Numbered from the stretch's first letter, positions 11,564 to 22,691 are shown. The stretch is DNA of 64,000 nucleotides from Phytopseudomonas punonensis (GCF_900142655.1 NZ_FRBQ01000001.1:1366115-1430114); one strand, 5' to 3'. Notes: generated by a model from the sequence alone, not told the origin. Program-made: numbers and translations.

Positions 11564-12034
11564 TTAAATTTCGGCGGCCAGTTTGGAAACCAGCTCCGCA
11601 TGCGCGTTTTGGTCGATAGACGCGCCCAGGATCTTCTCGGCACCGCCAACGGCCAGAGCACCCACTTGGGCACGCAGCGCGTCTTTGATGCTGTTGATTT
11701 CCTGTTCGATCTCGGCCTGAGCCTGTGCCTTCACACGATCCGCCTCGACACGAGCCTGTTCACGGGCTTCGTCGACGATTTGGGTACCGCGTTTCTTGGC
11801 TTGCTCAATGATCTCAGCAGCCTGTGTCTTGGCTTCGCGCAGTTGTTGACCCGCTTTCTCTTGGGCCAACTCCAAATCACGAGCCGCACGACTGGCTGCA
11901 TCCAGACCTTCAGCAATCTTCTTTTGACGCTCTTGCAAAGCCGCAATGACCGGAGGCCACACGAACTTCATGCAGAACAGCACGAAGATGAAGAAGGCAA
12001 CGGACTGGCCAATCAGGGTTGCATTAATGTTCAC
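11564..12034 (-). CDS. atpF: ATP synthase Fo subunit b
   Basis: Peripheral stalk subunit: one N-terminal membrane helix ([20 protein letters not shown], about residues 7-26) followed by a long charged helix rich in A, E, K, Q and R that dimerises as a coiled coil. 156 residues, standard length. It lies 58 bp downstream of atpE. Confidence 0.96.
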   Translation of the reverse strand: MNINATLIGQSVAFFIFVLFCMKFVWPPVIAALQERQKKIAEGLDAASRAARDLELAQEKAGQQLREAKTQAAEIIEQAKKRGTQIVDEAREQARVEADRVKAQAQAEIEQEINSIKDALRAQVGALAVGGAEKILGASIDQNAHAELVSKLAAEI

Positions 12035-12092
12035 GCCAACACCTCGCTCGTTCGTTGTCCATCACACCAATCAACTCGAAAAATTCGAGTGA

Positions 12093-12380
<288 letters not shown>

Positions 12381-12444
12381 TTAAGGTTTTTCTAAGGGTA
12401 AAGCGGTAAAGCAAAACCGTTACTTCCAGTGCCCTTGCGGGCGT

Positions 12445-12460
12445 TCCAGCCTAGGCTGGA
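12445..12460. other. 16-bp perfect palindrome in the atpB-atpE gap
   Basis: TCCAGCCTAGGCTGGA is its own reverse complement. It lies in the 153-bp space between atpB and atpE, and in RNA would form a short stem about 95 nt before the atpE start. It may stabilise the message or tune atpE output; this is inference. Confidence 0.5.
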
Positions 12461-12503
12461 TCCATCGATAACGCCGCGCACCCGCTGGATGCACGACACG
12501 TCA

Positions 12504-13397
<894 letters not shown>

Positions 13398-13404
13398 TTA
13401 AAAA

Positions 13405-13797
13405 TCATCTCTTCATCAGCAAGGGTGCGAACCAGTTGACCAATTGGTTCAGCAGGAATACGCCGAACAACGCCGCCGCATCCAAAGGCTTCACACCTGC
13501 AAACACCAGTGCGAAAAGCACTGCTGTCAAAACCAGTTTCCCTGCTTCGCCAGCGTAGAACGACCTGACGATGGCCTGGGCCGCCCGCGCTCCGGAAAAC
13601 CGGAATGCCTTGTGGGCGAAGTACAGATTCGGCAGCCAGGCGATCAGCCCACCGCACAAGCCGGAATATCCAGCCGTTGTGCCCCGCCAGTGCCAACAGA
13701 CGGCGGCAAGAACCAACAGCACCAGCAGTTGAACCACGAGAATCGGAAACACCGGCAAACGATGGAGAGGCAGGCGTTTGGGCGTGCGGGTTTCCAT
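13405..13797 (-). CDS. atpI: ATP synthase accessory protein I
   Basis: Small membrane protein that opens atp operons and helps c-ring assembly. With the ATG at 13797 (METRTPKRLPLHRLPVFP) it has 130 residues and about four membrane segments (20-42, 45-65, 85-104, 108-126). That start has AGGAAA upstream; the longer in-frame reading from 13911 would run into the promoter and is not conserved-looking. The promoter candidate lies 86 bp upstream. Confidence 0.9.
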   Translation of the reverse strand: METRTPKRLPLHRLPVFPILVVQLLVLLVLAAVCWHWRGTTAGYSGLCGGLIAWLPNLYFAHKAFRFSGARAAQAIVRSFYAGEAGKLVLTAVLFALVFAGVKPLDAAALFGVFLLNQLVNWFAPLLMKR

Positions 13798-13882
13798 CAC
13801 TTTTCCTGGGTAACAATGCTCGGATATCGTTGCCAAGCTAATCAATAACTTGGCACATTTTGTGCCGCCGAAATGCGCGCAG

Positions 13883-13911
13883 AGTATAGGGGTGGTTCCC
13901 ACCCCGTTCAA
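13883..13911 (-). promoter_or_regulatory. Sigma-70-type promoter of the atp operon with palindromic spacer
   Basis: On the minus strand TTGAAC (13911-13906) is followed after exactly 17 bp by TATACT (13888-13883), close to the TTGACA-N17-TATAAT consensus. The spacer, GGGGTGGGAACCACCCC, is itself a palindrome with 7-bp arms, so it could be an operator or a weak terminator of parB. It lies 86 bp before atpI. Confidence 0.7.
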
Positions 13912-13955
13912 CTGCTCGAAAGTCTTTTCGCACTAGTGCTGCGGGGGCAATTGTT

Positions 13956-14828
13956 TCAGCGGATGTGGGCTAGGACGCCCTGAAGTTCATCGAGGGAGTT
14001 GTAGCGAATGACCAGTTGACCCTTTCCCTTCTGCCCATGCTTGATCTGCACGGGAGAGCCCAGGCGCTCGGCCAGGCGCTGCTCAAGCCGGCTGATATCC
14101 GGATCGACCTTGGTGGTGGCCACTGGCCGCTCCTGGGTGTTCAGCCATTGCCGTACCAGGGCCTCGGTCTGACGCACGGTCAGGCCACGTGCGACAACGT
14201 GTCGCGCTCCTTCGGTCTGCTGTTCAGTGGGCAGTCCCAGCAATGCGCGGGCATGGCCCATCTCCAGATCACCATGAGACAGCAGGGTTTTCACTTCCTC
14301 GGGCAACGCGATCAAGCGCAACAGGTTGGTGATGGTGACCCGCGATTTGCCTACTGCTTCAGCGACCTGTTGCTGAGTCAGCTGGAACTCCTGCTGCAGG
14401 CGCTGCAGGGCCATGGCTTCCTCGATCGGATTGAGGTCTTCACGCTGGATGTTCTCGATCAGCGCCATGGCGATGGCGGCTTCATCGGGCAGCTCACGCA
14501 CCAGCGCCGGGATGCGATCCAGACCGGCTTGCTGAGTGGCGCGCCAGCGGCGTTCACCGGCTACGATCTCGAAACGACCTTCACCGACTGGGCGAACCAC
14601 GATGGGCTGCATCACACCATGGGTCTTGATCGACTGCGCGAGTTCTTCTAGTGCAGTGACGTCCATATCGCGGCGCGGCTGGTACTTGCCACGCTGGATC
14701 AGGTCCAGCGGCAGGTGCTGCAGCTCACGGGTATCGACCTTGACGGCTTCTTCTTCCAGGGACTCGACGCTAGAGCCCCCCAGCAGGGCGTCCAGGCCTC
14801 GTCCGAGCCCACGTTTCTTGGCAGCCAT
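13956..14828 (-). CDS. parB: Chromosome partitioning protein ParB
   Basis: CTP-dependent clamp that loads at parS near the origin. 290 residues: N-terminal ParA-interacting segment (RGLGRGLDALLG, 6-17), CTP-binding motif GERRWRA (91-97), ENIQREDLNPIEEA (125-138), a helix-turn-helix (about 148-170, QLTQQQVAEAVGKSRVTITNLL) and a C-terminal dimer domain. Follows parA by 11 bp. Two matching parS sites are present in this window, in recF and at its end. Confidence 0.97.
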   Translation of the reverse strand: MAAKKRGLGRGLDALLGGSSVESLEEEAVKVDTRELQHLPLDLIQRGKYQPRRDMDVTALEELAQSIKTHGVMQPIVVRPVGEGRFEIVAGERRWRATQQAGLDRIPALVRELPDEAAIAMALIENIQREDLNPIEEAMALQRLQQEFQLTQQQVAEAVGKSRVTITNLLRLIALPEEVKTLLSHGDLEMGHARALLGLPTEQQTEGARHVVARGLTVRQTEALVRQWLNTQERPVATTKVDPDISRLEQRLAERLGSPVQIKHGQKGKGQLVIRYNSLDELQGVLAHIR

Positions 14829-14839
14829 GCACAGATTCC

Positions 14840-15628
14840 TTATACGTTTGCGGTGTGGGCGTTCGCGCGCTGGCGGCGAACCAGTTCGCCAGCCAGCGCC
14901 AAATAGGCGATCGCGCCACGGGATTGCTTGTCGTAAACCAGCGCCGGCATGCCGAAGCTTGGCGCTTCAGCCAGTCGCACGTTACGCGGGATCACGGTTT
15001 GATAGAGCGTGTCGGGGAAATGTTCCTTGAGCTGGGCAGACACATCGCTGGTCAGGCTGATGCGTGGGTCGTACATGGTACGCAGCAGGCCTTCGATCTT
15101 CAGCGTCGGGTTGAGCAGCTTGCCGATGCGCTGGATGCTGTTGACCAGATCGCTCAAACCCTCAAGTGCGTAGTACTCGCACTGCATCGGGATGATCACG
15201 CCATCGGCTGCCACAAGAGCGTTGACCGTCAGCATCGACAGCGCCGGTGGGCAGTCGATGAGGATGTAATCGTAATTCTCACGGATCGGCGCCAGTGCAT
15301 AACGCAGACGGCTTTCCTTCATCTTCATTTCCAGCAAGCCCACTTCCGCGGCGGTCAGGTCGCGGTTAGCCGGCAGCAGCTGATAGCCGCCATGCTCGGA
15401 AAACTGCATGGCCTCGACTAGGTTGCATTCACCAACGAGTACGTCGTAGATCGAGTGCTCGAGCGTCTGCTTGTCGATACCGCTGCCAGTGGTGGCGTTG
15501 CCCTGCGGGTCGAGGTCGATGAGCAGCACACGGCGTTTGGTCGCAACCAGAGACGCCGCCAGGTTGATGCAGGTCGTGGTCTTGCCCACGCCGCCTTTCT
15601 GGTTGGCGATTGCGAATACTTTAGCCAT
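14840..15628 (-). CDS. parA: Chromosome partitioning ATPase ParA (Soj)
   Basis: Deviant Walker ATPase that moves ParB-parS complexes over the nucleoid. 262 residues with KGGVGKTT at 11-18, Walker B region DYILIDCPPALS and the DNA-binding basic face toward the C-terminus. Lies 13 bp after rsmG and 11 bp before parB, so it probably belongs to an mnmG-rsmG-parA-parB transcript. Confidence 0.96.
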   Translation of the reverse strand: MAKVFAIANQKGGVGKTTTCINLAASLVATKRRVLLIDLDPQGNATTGSGIDKQTLEHSIYDVLVGECNLVEAMQFSEHGGYQLLPANRDLTAAEVGLLEMKMKESRLRYALAPIRENYDYILIDCPPALSMLTVNALVAADGVIIPMQCEYYALEGLSDLVNSIQRIGKLLNPTLKIEGLLRTMYDPRISLTSDVSAQLKEHFPDTLYQTVIPRNVRLAEAPSFGMPALVYDKQSRGAIAYLALAGELVRRQRANAHTANV

Positions 15629-15641
15629 GTTGCCGTTCCCC

Positions 15642-16286
15642 CTAAACCGAGCGACGCAGTATCAACAGATGGCGCTGGCCTTGGCAACCGGGAACCTTGA
15701 GCACGTGGGTTGCAGTCAGGCTGAAGTCCGCTGGCAGCGCCTGCAGTTCGTCATTCGGGTGCACACCCTTCATCGCCAACCACTGGGTTTGGCCATCGCC
15801 GAGATGGCGCGTCCAGTTGGAAAAGTCCTCCAGGGAGCTGAATGCCCGCGAACAGATGCCGCTGAACGGCTGCTCGGGCGTGAACGCTTCCACGCGACTG
15901 TGGATAACTTCCAGGTTGGCCAGCTTGAGCTCGAGCTTCACCTGAGTGAGGAATCGGGTTTTCTTGCCGTTGGAATCCAGCAGGGTGAAACGCCGCTCGG
16001 GAAACAGAATCGCCAGTGGAATGCCCGGCATGCCACCGCCACTGCCGACATCTAGCCAGTTATCCCCAGCCTCGGCGACGAAGGGCACCACGCTGAGGCT
16101 GTCGAGCAGATGGCGCGAGACCATTCCATCAGGATCGCGCACGGCGGTCAGGTTGTAGGCCTTGTTCCATTTGATCAACAAGGCCAGATAGGCGAGCAGC
16201 TGTTCGTGCTGTTGCTCGGTCAACTCCACACCCAATTCACGGGCGCCTTGTTGCAATTCTTCGGCGTGGCGAGGGGTAACGGGCAT
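15642..16286 (-). CDS. rsmG: 16S rRNA m7G527 methyltransferase RsmG
   Basis: SAM-dependent methyltransferase that modifies G527 of 16S rRNA. 214 residues with the SAM motif [16 protein letters not shown] and RAFSSLEDF downstream. The ATG overlaps the mnmG stop by one base (TGATG). A perfect DnaA box is embedded at 15899-15907. Confidence 0.96.
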   Translation of the reverse strand: MPVTPRHAEELQQGARELGVELTEQQHEQLLAYLALLIKWNKAYNLTAVRDPDGMVSRHLLDSLSVVPFVAEAGDNWLDVGSGGGMPGIPLAILFPERRFTLLDSNGKKTRFLTQVKLELKLANLEVIHSRVEAFTPEQPFSGICSRAFSSLEDFSNWTRHLGDGQTQWLAMKGVHPNDELQALPADFSLTATHVLKVPGCQGQRHLLILRRSV

Positions 16287-18181
16287 CAGGCGGTCTGCTC
16301 CAACTGGCGACCAGCGCCGCGTTTCTTCAGGTGGATCAGCAACAGCGAAATCGCCGCGGGTGTAACGCCCGGGATGCGCGAAGCCTGACCCAGGGTCTGC
16401 GGCCTGGCGCTGCCGAGCTTGTGCTGGATCTCTTTGGATAAACCGGAAATCGTCGCGTAGTCGATATCCACAGGCAGCGCGGTTTCTTCACTGGCACGTA
16501 GACGAGCGATCTCGTCCTGCTGACGCTCGATGTAACCGGCGTACTTGGTCTTGATCTCGACCTGCTCGGCGACCTGCGGGTCTTCGGCACCTTCGCCAGT
16601 CACTTCGACCAGACCGGCGTAATCGATTTCCGGACGAGAGAGCAGGTTGAGCAGGTTGTATTCGTGGTTCAGCGGCGTGCCGAAGCGCTCGATGATGGCT
16701 TCGCCTTGCGGCGTATTCGGCCGTACCCAGGTGCTTTTCAGGCGCTGCTCTTCCTTGACGATGCCTTCACGTTTGGCCTCGAACGCGGCCCAACGGGTGT
16801 CGTCGACCAGGCCCAGCTCGCGGCCTTTCTCGGTCAGGCGCAGGTCAGCGTTGTCTTCACGCAGGATCAACCGATACTCGGCCCGCGAGGTGAACATGCG
16901 GTACGGCTCCTGGGTGCCCAGGGTGATCAGGTCGTCGACCAACACGCCGATGTAGGCCTCGTCGCGGCGCGGGCACCAGGCGTCTTTGCCTTGGGCGCGC
17001 AGTGCGGCGTTGGCACCGGCCAACAAGCCTTGCGCCCCGGCCTCTTCGTAACCGGTGGTGCCGTTGATCTGCCCCGCGAAGAACAGGCCGCCGATCACTT
17101 TGGTCTCGAGGCTGTACTTCAGGTCACGCGGGTCGAAGTAGTCGTACTCGATGGCGTAACCGGGGCGCACGATATGGGCGTTCTCCATACCACGGATGCT
17201 CTGCACGATCTGCAGCTGCACATCGAACGGCAGGGAGGTGGAGATGCCGTTGGGGTACAGCTCATGGGTAGTCAGGCCTTCGGGCTCGATGAATACCTGA
17301 TGGCTTTCCTTGTCGGCAAAGCGGTGGATCTTGTCTTCGATCGAAGGACAGTAGCGCGGGCCCACGCCCTCGATGACCCCGGAATACATCGGCGAACGAT
17401 CGAGGTTGGCGGCGATGATTTCGTGGGTGCGCGCATTGGTGTGGGTAATCCAGCAGCTCACCTGACGTGGGTGCTGCGCTTTGCTGCCCATGAAGGACAT
17501 CACCGGAATCGGCGTATCACCTGGTTGCTCGGTCATTACCGAGAAATCCACAGAGCGACCATCGATGCGCGGTGGCGTACCGGTTTTCAAGCGACCCACG
17601 CGCAGCGGCAATTCACGCATGCGCTTGGCCAGAGCGTTGGAAGGGGGATCACCGGCACGACCGCCGGAGTAGTTCTGCAGACCAATGTGGATAAGTCCAC
17701 CGAGGAAGGTGCCGGTAGTCAGCACGACGGAATCAGCGAAGAAGCGCAGACCCATCTGGGTAACCACGCCTTTGACTTCATCCTGCTCGACGATCAGGTC
17801 GTCAGCTGCCTGCTGAAATATCCACAGGTTGGGTTGGTTTTCCAGAATCTCGCGTACTGCCGCCTTGTACAGGATGCGGTCAGCCTGAGCACGTGTGGCA
17901 CGTACTGCTGGGCCCTTGCGGCTGTTAAGTACGCGAAACTGGATGCCGCCCAGGTCGGTGGCAGTCGCCATGGCGCCGCCGAGGGCGTCGATTTCCTTGA
18001 CCAGGTGGCTCTTGCCGATCCCGCCGATGGCCGGGTTGCAGCTCATCTGCCCGAGGGTTTCCACGTTATGGGTCAGCAACAGGGTTTTAACCCCCATGCG
18101 CGCCGCTGCAAGCGCAGCCTCGGTACCGGCATGACCGCCGCCGATGACGATCACTTGAAAACGGGAAGGGAAATCCACCAC
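16286..18181 (-). CDS. mnmG: tRNA uridine-5-carboxymethylaminomethyl modification enzyme MnmG (GidA)
   Basis: FAD-dependent partner of MnmE that modifies the wobble uridine of several tRNAs. 631 residues with the dinucleotide motif [21 protein letters not shown] near the N-terminus, the GidA signature [12 protein letters not shown] and the C-terminal helical domain. It starts with GTG (18181), preceded by GAGGTGC. The partner gene mnmE lies about 1.1 kb upstream on the same strand. A perfect DnaA box lies inside at 17686-17694, and the upstream space holds an origin-like module. Confidence 0.96.
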   Translation of the reverse strand: MVDFPSRFQVIVIGGGHAGTEAALAAARMGVKTLLLTHNVETLGQMSCNPAIGGIGKSHLVKEIDALGGAMATATDLGGIQFRVLNSRKGPAVRATRAQADRILYKAAVREILENQPNLWIFQQAADDLIVEQDEVKGVVTQMGLRFFADSVVLTTGTFLGGLIHIGLQNYSGGRAGDPPSNALAKRMRELPLRVGRLKTGTPPRIDGRSVDFSVMTEQPGDTPIPVMSFMGSKAQHPRQVSCWITHTNARTHEIIAANLDRSPMYSGVIEGVGPRYCPSIEDKIHRFADKESHQVFIEPEGLTTHELYPNGISTSLPFDVQLQIVQSIRGMENAHIVRPGYAIEYDYFDPRDLKYSLETKVIGGLFFAGQINGTTGYEEAGAQGLLAGANAALRAQGKDAWCPRRDEAYIGVLVDDLITLGTQEPYRMFTSRAEYRLILREDNADLRLTEKGRELGLVDDTRWAAFEAKREGIVKEEQRLKSTWVRPNTPQGEAIIERFGTPLNHEYNLLNLLSRPEIDYAGLVEVTGEGAEDPQVAEQVEIKTKYAGYIERQQDEIARLRASEETALPVDIDYATISGLSKEIQHKLGSARPQTLGQASRIPGVTPAAISLLLIHLKKRGAGRQLEQTA

Positions 18182-18745
18182 GCACCTCGTGCCTGTTGAG
18201 AAAGGAAGCTTTTGATCGGAAATCGAAAGGGCGGCAAGTATAGGGACTTAGACAGGTTGAAAGAAGCCTTTTGCACAAAAAATAGCCAACTGGTCATTGT
18301 CTCTAGAACACCTTCTCAGAAGCGTTCCCTTTCCCTATTCGGCGGTTCAGAAAGCTGATGATGTACGTGAGGTTAATAAAAGAAAAAAGAAGAGATCTTT
18401 TTAAAAGGCTTGTTTTTATGTTTATAAATGGTCATCTGAATTTCTGTGGATACATTGCTACAGCCCAATAAAATCAATGTGTACAGCGATGTATGAAAGC
18501 GGGATTTTCCTGGGCTACAGATGTTGGATACCGGTGGTCATCCTGTGTGTAAAAGTGGTATTTATGCACAGGGCGGTTTATCCCTAGCTTTGCCACCTGG
18601 TTATAGGCAGGGCTTATAGGTAGTTTTCCACAGGGCTTATTTAGCCTGTGAATGGATTAGCGTGGTTGATGCCGTGGCGGAATTCGCCCACACGAAGCCT
18701 CTCAACGCTTTCACGTTGAGGGCTGTGAGTAAAGAAAGGAAGGGA
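18182..18745. other. Origin-like intergenic region upstream of mnmG
   Basis: No gene is seen in these 564 bp. From about 18360 it is A+T rich (poly-A/G and T tracts) and contains two blocks shared with the rpmH-dnaA gap: 18422-18452 against 23397-23427 (12 identical bases, 7 variable, 12 identical) and, exactly 108 bp further in both, ATTTAnnCACAGGGC starting at 18560 against 23535. DnaA-box-like 9-mers: 18445-18453 (one mismatch), TTATGCACA at 18562-18570, TTTTCCACA at 18624-18632. It also must hold the mnmG promoter. Confidence 0.75.
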
Positions 18746-19201
18746 TTACTGTGAGGCGCGGGCGCCTTGCTCGATCATCTTCTTCATGAGCGTGTCGGAA
18801 TTGACGTCATAGCGAAACAGCAGAGGCTTGCCGTCCGCATTCTCCAGGTAGAAGGATTCGGTACCCTCGCCCTCAGCGAAACGAGTGTTGTACAGCAACA
18901 GGGTAAGCGTCTGCCCGGTATCGGCCTTCACGGGTGATTGGCTTACCAGCCGCGTTTCCTGCACATCGCCCAATCCCCGATTCACTACCGTCAGCAGGTC
19001 GACGAACTCCTGCTCGCTGGCATTGGCCTTTAGTCCTTGTGATGAAGCCTGGTAGATATCCGCGTAATGGCCCTGCTGCATTTTCTGATGGAATCGTTCC
19101 ACGTAGTCGTTGCCGGCAATGATGAACTCATCATCACCTGCCGAGCAGCCGATCAATAGCACGCAGCCCATTGCCGTAAAGGCTTTTCCGATCCAACTCA
19201 T
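18746..19201 (-). CDS. Hypothetical lipoprotein
   Basis: I do not recognise the family with certainty. The 151-residue product has a lipoprotein signal (MSWIGKAFTAMGCVLLIGCSAGDDE, lipobox LIGC with Cys19), so it is probably anchored to a membrane and faces the periplasm. The mature part is soluble, mixed alpha/beta, with YVERFHQKMQQGHYADIY, a pattern reminiscent of small NTF2-like lipoproteins (DUF3887/DUF4019 type). It stands alone on the minus strand between mnmE and the mnmG upstream region. Confidence 0.75.
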   Translation of the reverse strand: MSWIGKAFTAMGCVLLIGCSAGDDEFIIAGNDYVERFHQKMQQGHYADIYQASSQGLKANASEQEFVDLLTVVNRGLGDVQETRLVSQSPVKADTGQTLTLLLYNTRFAEGEGTESFYLENADGKPLLFRYDVNSDTLMKKMIEQGARASQ

Positions 19202-19257
19202 ATCAGTCCCTCAAACAAATCTGTTTTTTGTTCACAGGCCATCACCATGCAAGATCG

Positions 19258-20625
19258 TTACTTGCCAATGCAAAAGCTCGAGAAGATGCGCCCAAGCAAG
19301 TCATCGGAGCTGAAGGCCCCGGTGATCTCACCCAATGCCTGCTGAGCCTGGCGCAGGTCTTCGGCCAGCAGCTCGCCGGCGCCGGCCAGAGTCAATTGGG
19401 CGTGGCCGTGGTCGAGGTGGCTCTGTGTCTGATGCAACGCATCCAGGTGGCGGCGGCGAGCGCTGAAGCCGCTTTCAGCGGTCTGTTGAAAGCCCATGCA
19501 GGCCTTCAGGTGTTCACGCAGCAATTCCAGGCCCTCACTGGACTTGGCCGAGAGGGCCAGAGTGGCCTGGCCATTGGCGGCGTTGTGCAAAGCCACCGCC
19601 TCCCCGGACAGATCGACCTTGTTGCGAATCAGCGTGACGCGTGACGGATCTGGCCGTTGCTCAAGAAACTCGGGCCACAGTGCGAAGGGATCACCCGCTT
19701 CAGGCGCGGTGGAGTCGACCACCAGCAGCACACGATCGGCCTCACCTATGGCCTTCAACGCGCGTTCCACACCGATTCGCTCGACCTGGTCATTGGTATC
19801 ACGTAATCCTGCGGTATCGACCACGTGCAGCGGCATGCCATCGATGTGGATATGTTCGCGCAGCACATCGCGGGTGGTGCCGGCGATGTCTGTGACGATG
19901 GCTGCTTCGCGCCCCGCCAGGGCATTGAGCAGGCTGGATTTGCCAGCATTGGGTCGGCCGGCGATGACCACAGTCATGCCATCGCGTAGCAACGCGCCCT
20001 GCCCGGCTTCGCGCAACACTGTGGATAACTGTGTGCGCACGCCTTCGAGCAGACTCAATACATGGCCATCGGCGAGAAAGTCGATCTCCTCTTCCGGGAA
20101 GTCGATAGCAGCTTCCACGTAGATACGCAGGCTGATAAGCCGCTCGGTCAGTTCATGTACACGTCGCGAGAACTCCCCCTGCAACGAACGCATGGCGTTA
20201 CGCGCCGCTTCGGCGGAGCTCGCTTCGATTAGGTCAGCAATCGCCTCGGCCTGGGCCAGGTCGAGCTTGTCGTTGAGGAACGCGCGCTCGCTGAACTCAC
20301 CCGGGCGTGCCTGGCGTGCGCCGAGCTCCAGGCAGCGTTGCAGAAGCATATCGAGAACCACTGGACCGCCATGGCCCTGCAGCTCTAGCACGTCTTCACC
20401 AGTAAAAGAATTGGGACCGGGAAAGAACAGCAGCAGGCCTTCGTCGATCACCTCACCCGCATCATCGTGCCAGGCGCCGTAGTGGGCATAGCGCGGCTTG
20501 GCTTCGATACCGCTCAGGGTGATGCCTATCATCCGTGCACGCGGGCCTGAGACTCTGACGATGCCCACCCCTCCACGGCCTTGAGCGGTAGCGACGGCGG
20601 CGATGGTTTCACGGGGTGCGGACAT
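19258..20625 (-). CDS. mnmE: tRNA modification GTPase MnmE (TrmE)
   Basis: Potassium-activated GTPase that works with MnmG in wobble-uridine modification. 455 residues: N-terminal folate-binding domain ([22 protein letters not shown]), central G domain ([30 protein letters not shown]) and the C-terminal FCIGK with the conserved cysteine. The ATG at 20625 is preceded by GGAG; an in-frame ATG at 20661 would add 12 residues. A perfect DnaA box lies at 20020-20028. Confidence 0.96.
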   Translation of the reverse strand: MSAPRETIAAVATAQGRGGVGIVRVSGPRARMIGITLSGIEAKPRYAHYGAWHDDAGEVIDEGLLLFFPGPNSFTGEDVLELQGHGGPVVLDMLLQRCLELGARQARPGEFSERAFLNDKLDLAQAEAIADLIEASSAEAARNAMRSLQGEFSRRVHELTERLISLRIYVEAAIDFPEEEIDFLADGHVLSLLEGVRTQLSTVLREAGQGALLRDGMTVVIAGRPNAGKSSLLNALAGREAAIVTDIAGTTRDVLREHIHIDGMPLHVVDTAGLRDTNDQVERIGVERALKAIGEADRVLLVVDSTAPEAGDPFALWPEFLEQRPDPSRVTLIRNKVDLSGEAVALHNAANGQATLALSAKSSEGLELLREHLKACMGFQQTAESGFSARRRHLDALHQTQSHLDHGHAQLTLAGAGELLAEDLRQAQQALGEITGAFSSDDLLGRIFSSFCIGK

Positions 20626-20700
20626 ACAATTCTCCAAACGCTGGATAGCAGAACGCCCCACAAGGGGGCGTCTGTGATGTAGCTGACGAAGCTTAGTAGA

Positions 20701-22443
20701 TCAGCTTGCGGAAGCAGCCTTGGTTTGCGCTTCGATCTTGCGGGTAATGTACCACTGCTGAGCGATGGACAGGACGTTGTTGACCACCCAGTACAGCACC
20801 AGACCCGCTGGAAACCACAGGAAGAAGAAGGTGAAAATGATCGGCATCATCTTCATCACACGAGCCTGCATGGGGTCCGGCGGCGTTGGGTTCAACTGCT
20901 GCTGGATAAACATGGTCGCGCCCATGATGATCGGCAGGATGAAGAACGGATCCTTGATCGACAGGTCGGTGATCCAGAGGATCCATGGTGCCTGACGCAT
21001 TTCCACGGATTCCAGCAGGGTCCAGTACAGAGCCAGGAACACCGGCATCTGCACCAGGATCGGCAAGCAGCCGCCCAGCGGGTTGATCTTCTCTTTCTTG
21101 TACAGCTCCATCATCGCCTGGGACATCTTCTGGCGATCATCACCGAACTGTTCTTTCAGCGCCTGCAAGCGCGGCGATACGGCACGCATGCGCGCCATGG
21201 AACGGTAGCTGGCAGCCGACAGCGGGAAGAACGCGAGCTTGATGATCAGCGTCAGTACGATGATCGAGAAGCCCCAGTTACCCAGTAGGTTGTGGATATG
21301 TTCCAGCAGCCAGAAGATCGGTTCGGCGAGGAACCACAGAATGCCGTAGTCGACGGTCTTGTCTAGACCAGGCGACAGCGCAGCGAGATCCTTCTGGATC
21401 TTCGGACCGGCATACAGCGTGGTGCTGGTCTGGCCTTCGGCACCAGCGGCTACGTTCAGCGCCGGGCCAGTGAAGCCGATGATGTAGTTGCCTTGGGTGT
21501 CCTTGCGAGTCTGCACCAGGTTGGTGTCGTCTTTCGCCGGAATCCAGGCAGTCACGAAGTAGTGCTGCAGCCAGGCGACCCAGCCGCCCTGCACGGTTTC
21601 CTTGAGGTTCTGCTTGTCGATGTCTTTCATCGACACCTTGGTGTATGGCTTCTCAGGCGTCCACAGTGCAGCGCCCAGGTAGGTCGCGGTGCCGGTAGCG
21701 GTGCTCGAGGACGGGTCACCACTGTTGTCGCGCTTGAGCTGGGCGAACAGGTTGCCGGTCCAGGCGTTAGCACTCTGGTTGTCGATCAGGTAGGTAACGC
21801 CGATCTGGTAACCATTGCCGGTGATGCAACCGGTTTTCTTCTGCTCCACTTCCTTGGCCGAGCAGCTGGTGTCCAGGCCGCGGTTGAAAGTGAAACGCTT
21901 GATGTAATTGACGCCGGCGTCGCTGAACTTCAGGTCGACGACCAGTTGGTTCTGGCCATCAGCGAGCTGGTACACGCGCTGCTCACTGTTGTACAGCGGG
22001 CGACCACTGGCACGAGCATCCGGGCCGTTGGTACCGGTCAGGCCGCTCTGCGCGAGGTACAGGTGCTCACTGCCGTTATCGAACAGCTGGAACGGAACGT
22101 CCGGGCGATCCTGACGGCGCGGGTAGTGCGGCAGTTCCAGGCGAACCACGTCACCACCACGCGGGTCGATGGCCAGACTCAGAACGTCGGTTTTCACCTG
22201 AATCAGCTCATCGCTGACAGCAACGGCTTCGACCGGGCTTGGATCGGCAGCGCCGGCATTGGCCGTCGGTACGTCGTCATTGCTGGCGACGGAAGCGGTT
22301 TCCGGCAAGCTCGGTGCGGCTTTGCTGGTCGAAGCTGTCTGATTCGGCAGAGCGGCCTGGCCGTAGTCCTGGTTCCATTGGAGAACCATCATGTAGGACA
22401 CGACTGCCAGGGCGACGATCAGGATCGAGCGTTTGATATCCAT
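20701..22443 (-). CDS. yidC: Membrane protein insertase YidC
   Basis: Inserts and folds inner-membrane proteins with or without Sec. 580 residues: an N-terminal membrane anchor (MDIKRSILIVALAVVSYMMVL), a large periplasmic beta domain, and the conserved C-terminal core (GNWGFSIIVLTLIIKLAFFPL, NPLGGCLPILVQMPVFLALYW). The ATG at 22443 is 2 bp past the yidD stop. The much longer in-frame reading upstream is only the yidD region out of frame. Confidence 0.96.
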   Translation of the reverse strand: MDIKRSILIVALAVVSYMMVLQWNQDYGQAALPNQTASTSKAAPSLPETASVASNDDVPTANAGAADPSPVEAVAVSDELIQVKTDVLSLAIDPRGGDVVRLELPHYPRRQDRPDVPFQLFDNGSEHLYLAQSGLTGTNGPDARASGRPLYNSEQRVYQLADGQNQLVVDLKFSDAGVNYIKRFTFNRGLDTSCSAKEVEQKKTGCITGNGYQIGVTYLIDNQSANAWTGNLFAQLKRDNSGDPSSSTATGTATYLGAALWTPEKPYTKVSMKDIDKQNLKETVQGGWVAWLQHYFVTAWIPAKDDTNLVQTRKDTQGNYIIGFTGPALNVAAGAEGQTSTTLYAGPKIQKDLAALSPGLDKTVDYGILWFLAEPIFWLLEHIHNLLGNWGFSIIVLTLIIKLAFFPLSAASYRSMARMRAVSPRLQALKEQFGDDRQKMSQAMMELYKKEKINPLGGCLPILVQMPVFLALYWTLLESVEMRQAPWILWITDLSIKDPFFILPIIMGATMFIQQQLNPTPPDPMQARVMKMMPIIFTFFFLWFPAGLVLYWVVNNVLSIAQQWYITRKIEAQTKAASAS

Positions 22444-22445
22444 GA

Positions 22446-22691
22446 TTATTCGGCCATCGAAGAGGAACGGGAGTGTTTCGCGAGGGGCACCGGATCGTAG
22501 CCTCCGGGATGCCAGGGGTGGCAGCGGCCCAGACGACGAACGGTCAGCCAGCCACCACGCAAGACGCCATGAGTTTCGATGGCTTCTAGCGCGTAGCAGG
22601 AACAAGTGGGGTAGAAACGACAATGACTGGCCATCATCGGACTGATGGCGTACTGGTAAAACCGGATTGGAGCTTGCACCAGTTTACGCAT
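22446..22691 (-). CDS. yidD: Membrane protein insertion efficiency factor YidD
   Basis: Small basic protein of 81 residues that assists YidC-dependent insertion. Its core [36 protein letters not shown] and the Gly/Pro-rich [15 protein letters not shown] are the family hallmarks, with the conserved cysteines. It overlaps the end of rnpA by 8 bp and precedes yidC by 2 bp. Older annotations call this family hemolytic; that name should not be used for function. Confidence 0.93.
   Translation of the reverse strand: MRKLVQAPIRFYQYAISPMMASHCRFYPTCSCYALEAIETHGVLRGGWLTVRRLGRCHPWHPGGYDPVPLAKHSRSSSMAE

Noticed and set aside
13889..13905. Intrinsic terminator of parAB
   Set aside because: The GGGGTGG/CCACCCC stem has no T-run and is exactly the spacer of a good promoter, so it is treated as part of the atp promoter.
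16664..18199. 511-codon open frame on the plus strand
   Set aside because: Antisense shadow of mnmG with no recognisable protein motif.
22446..22691. Reading yidD as a hemolysin
   Set aside because: An old name for the family; the sequence and context (rnpA-yidD-yidC) show the membrane-insertion factor.
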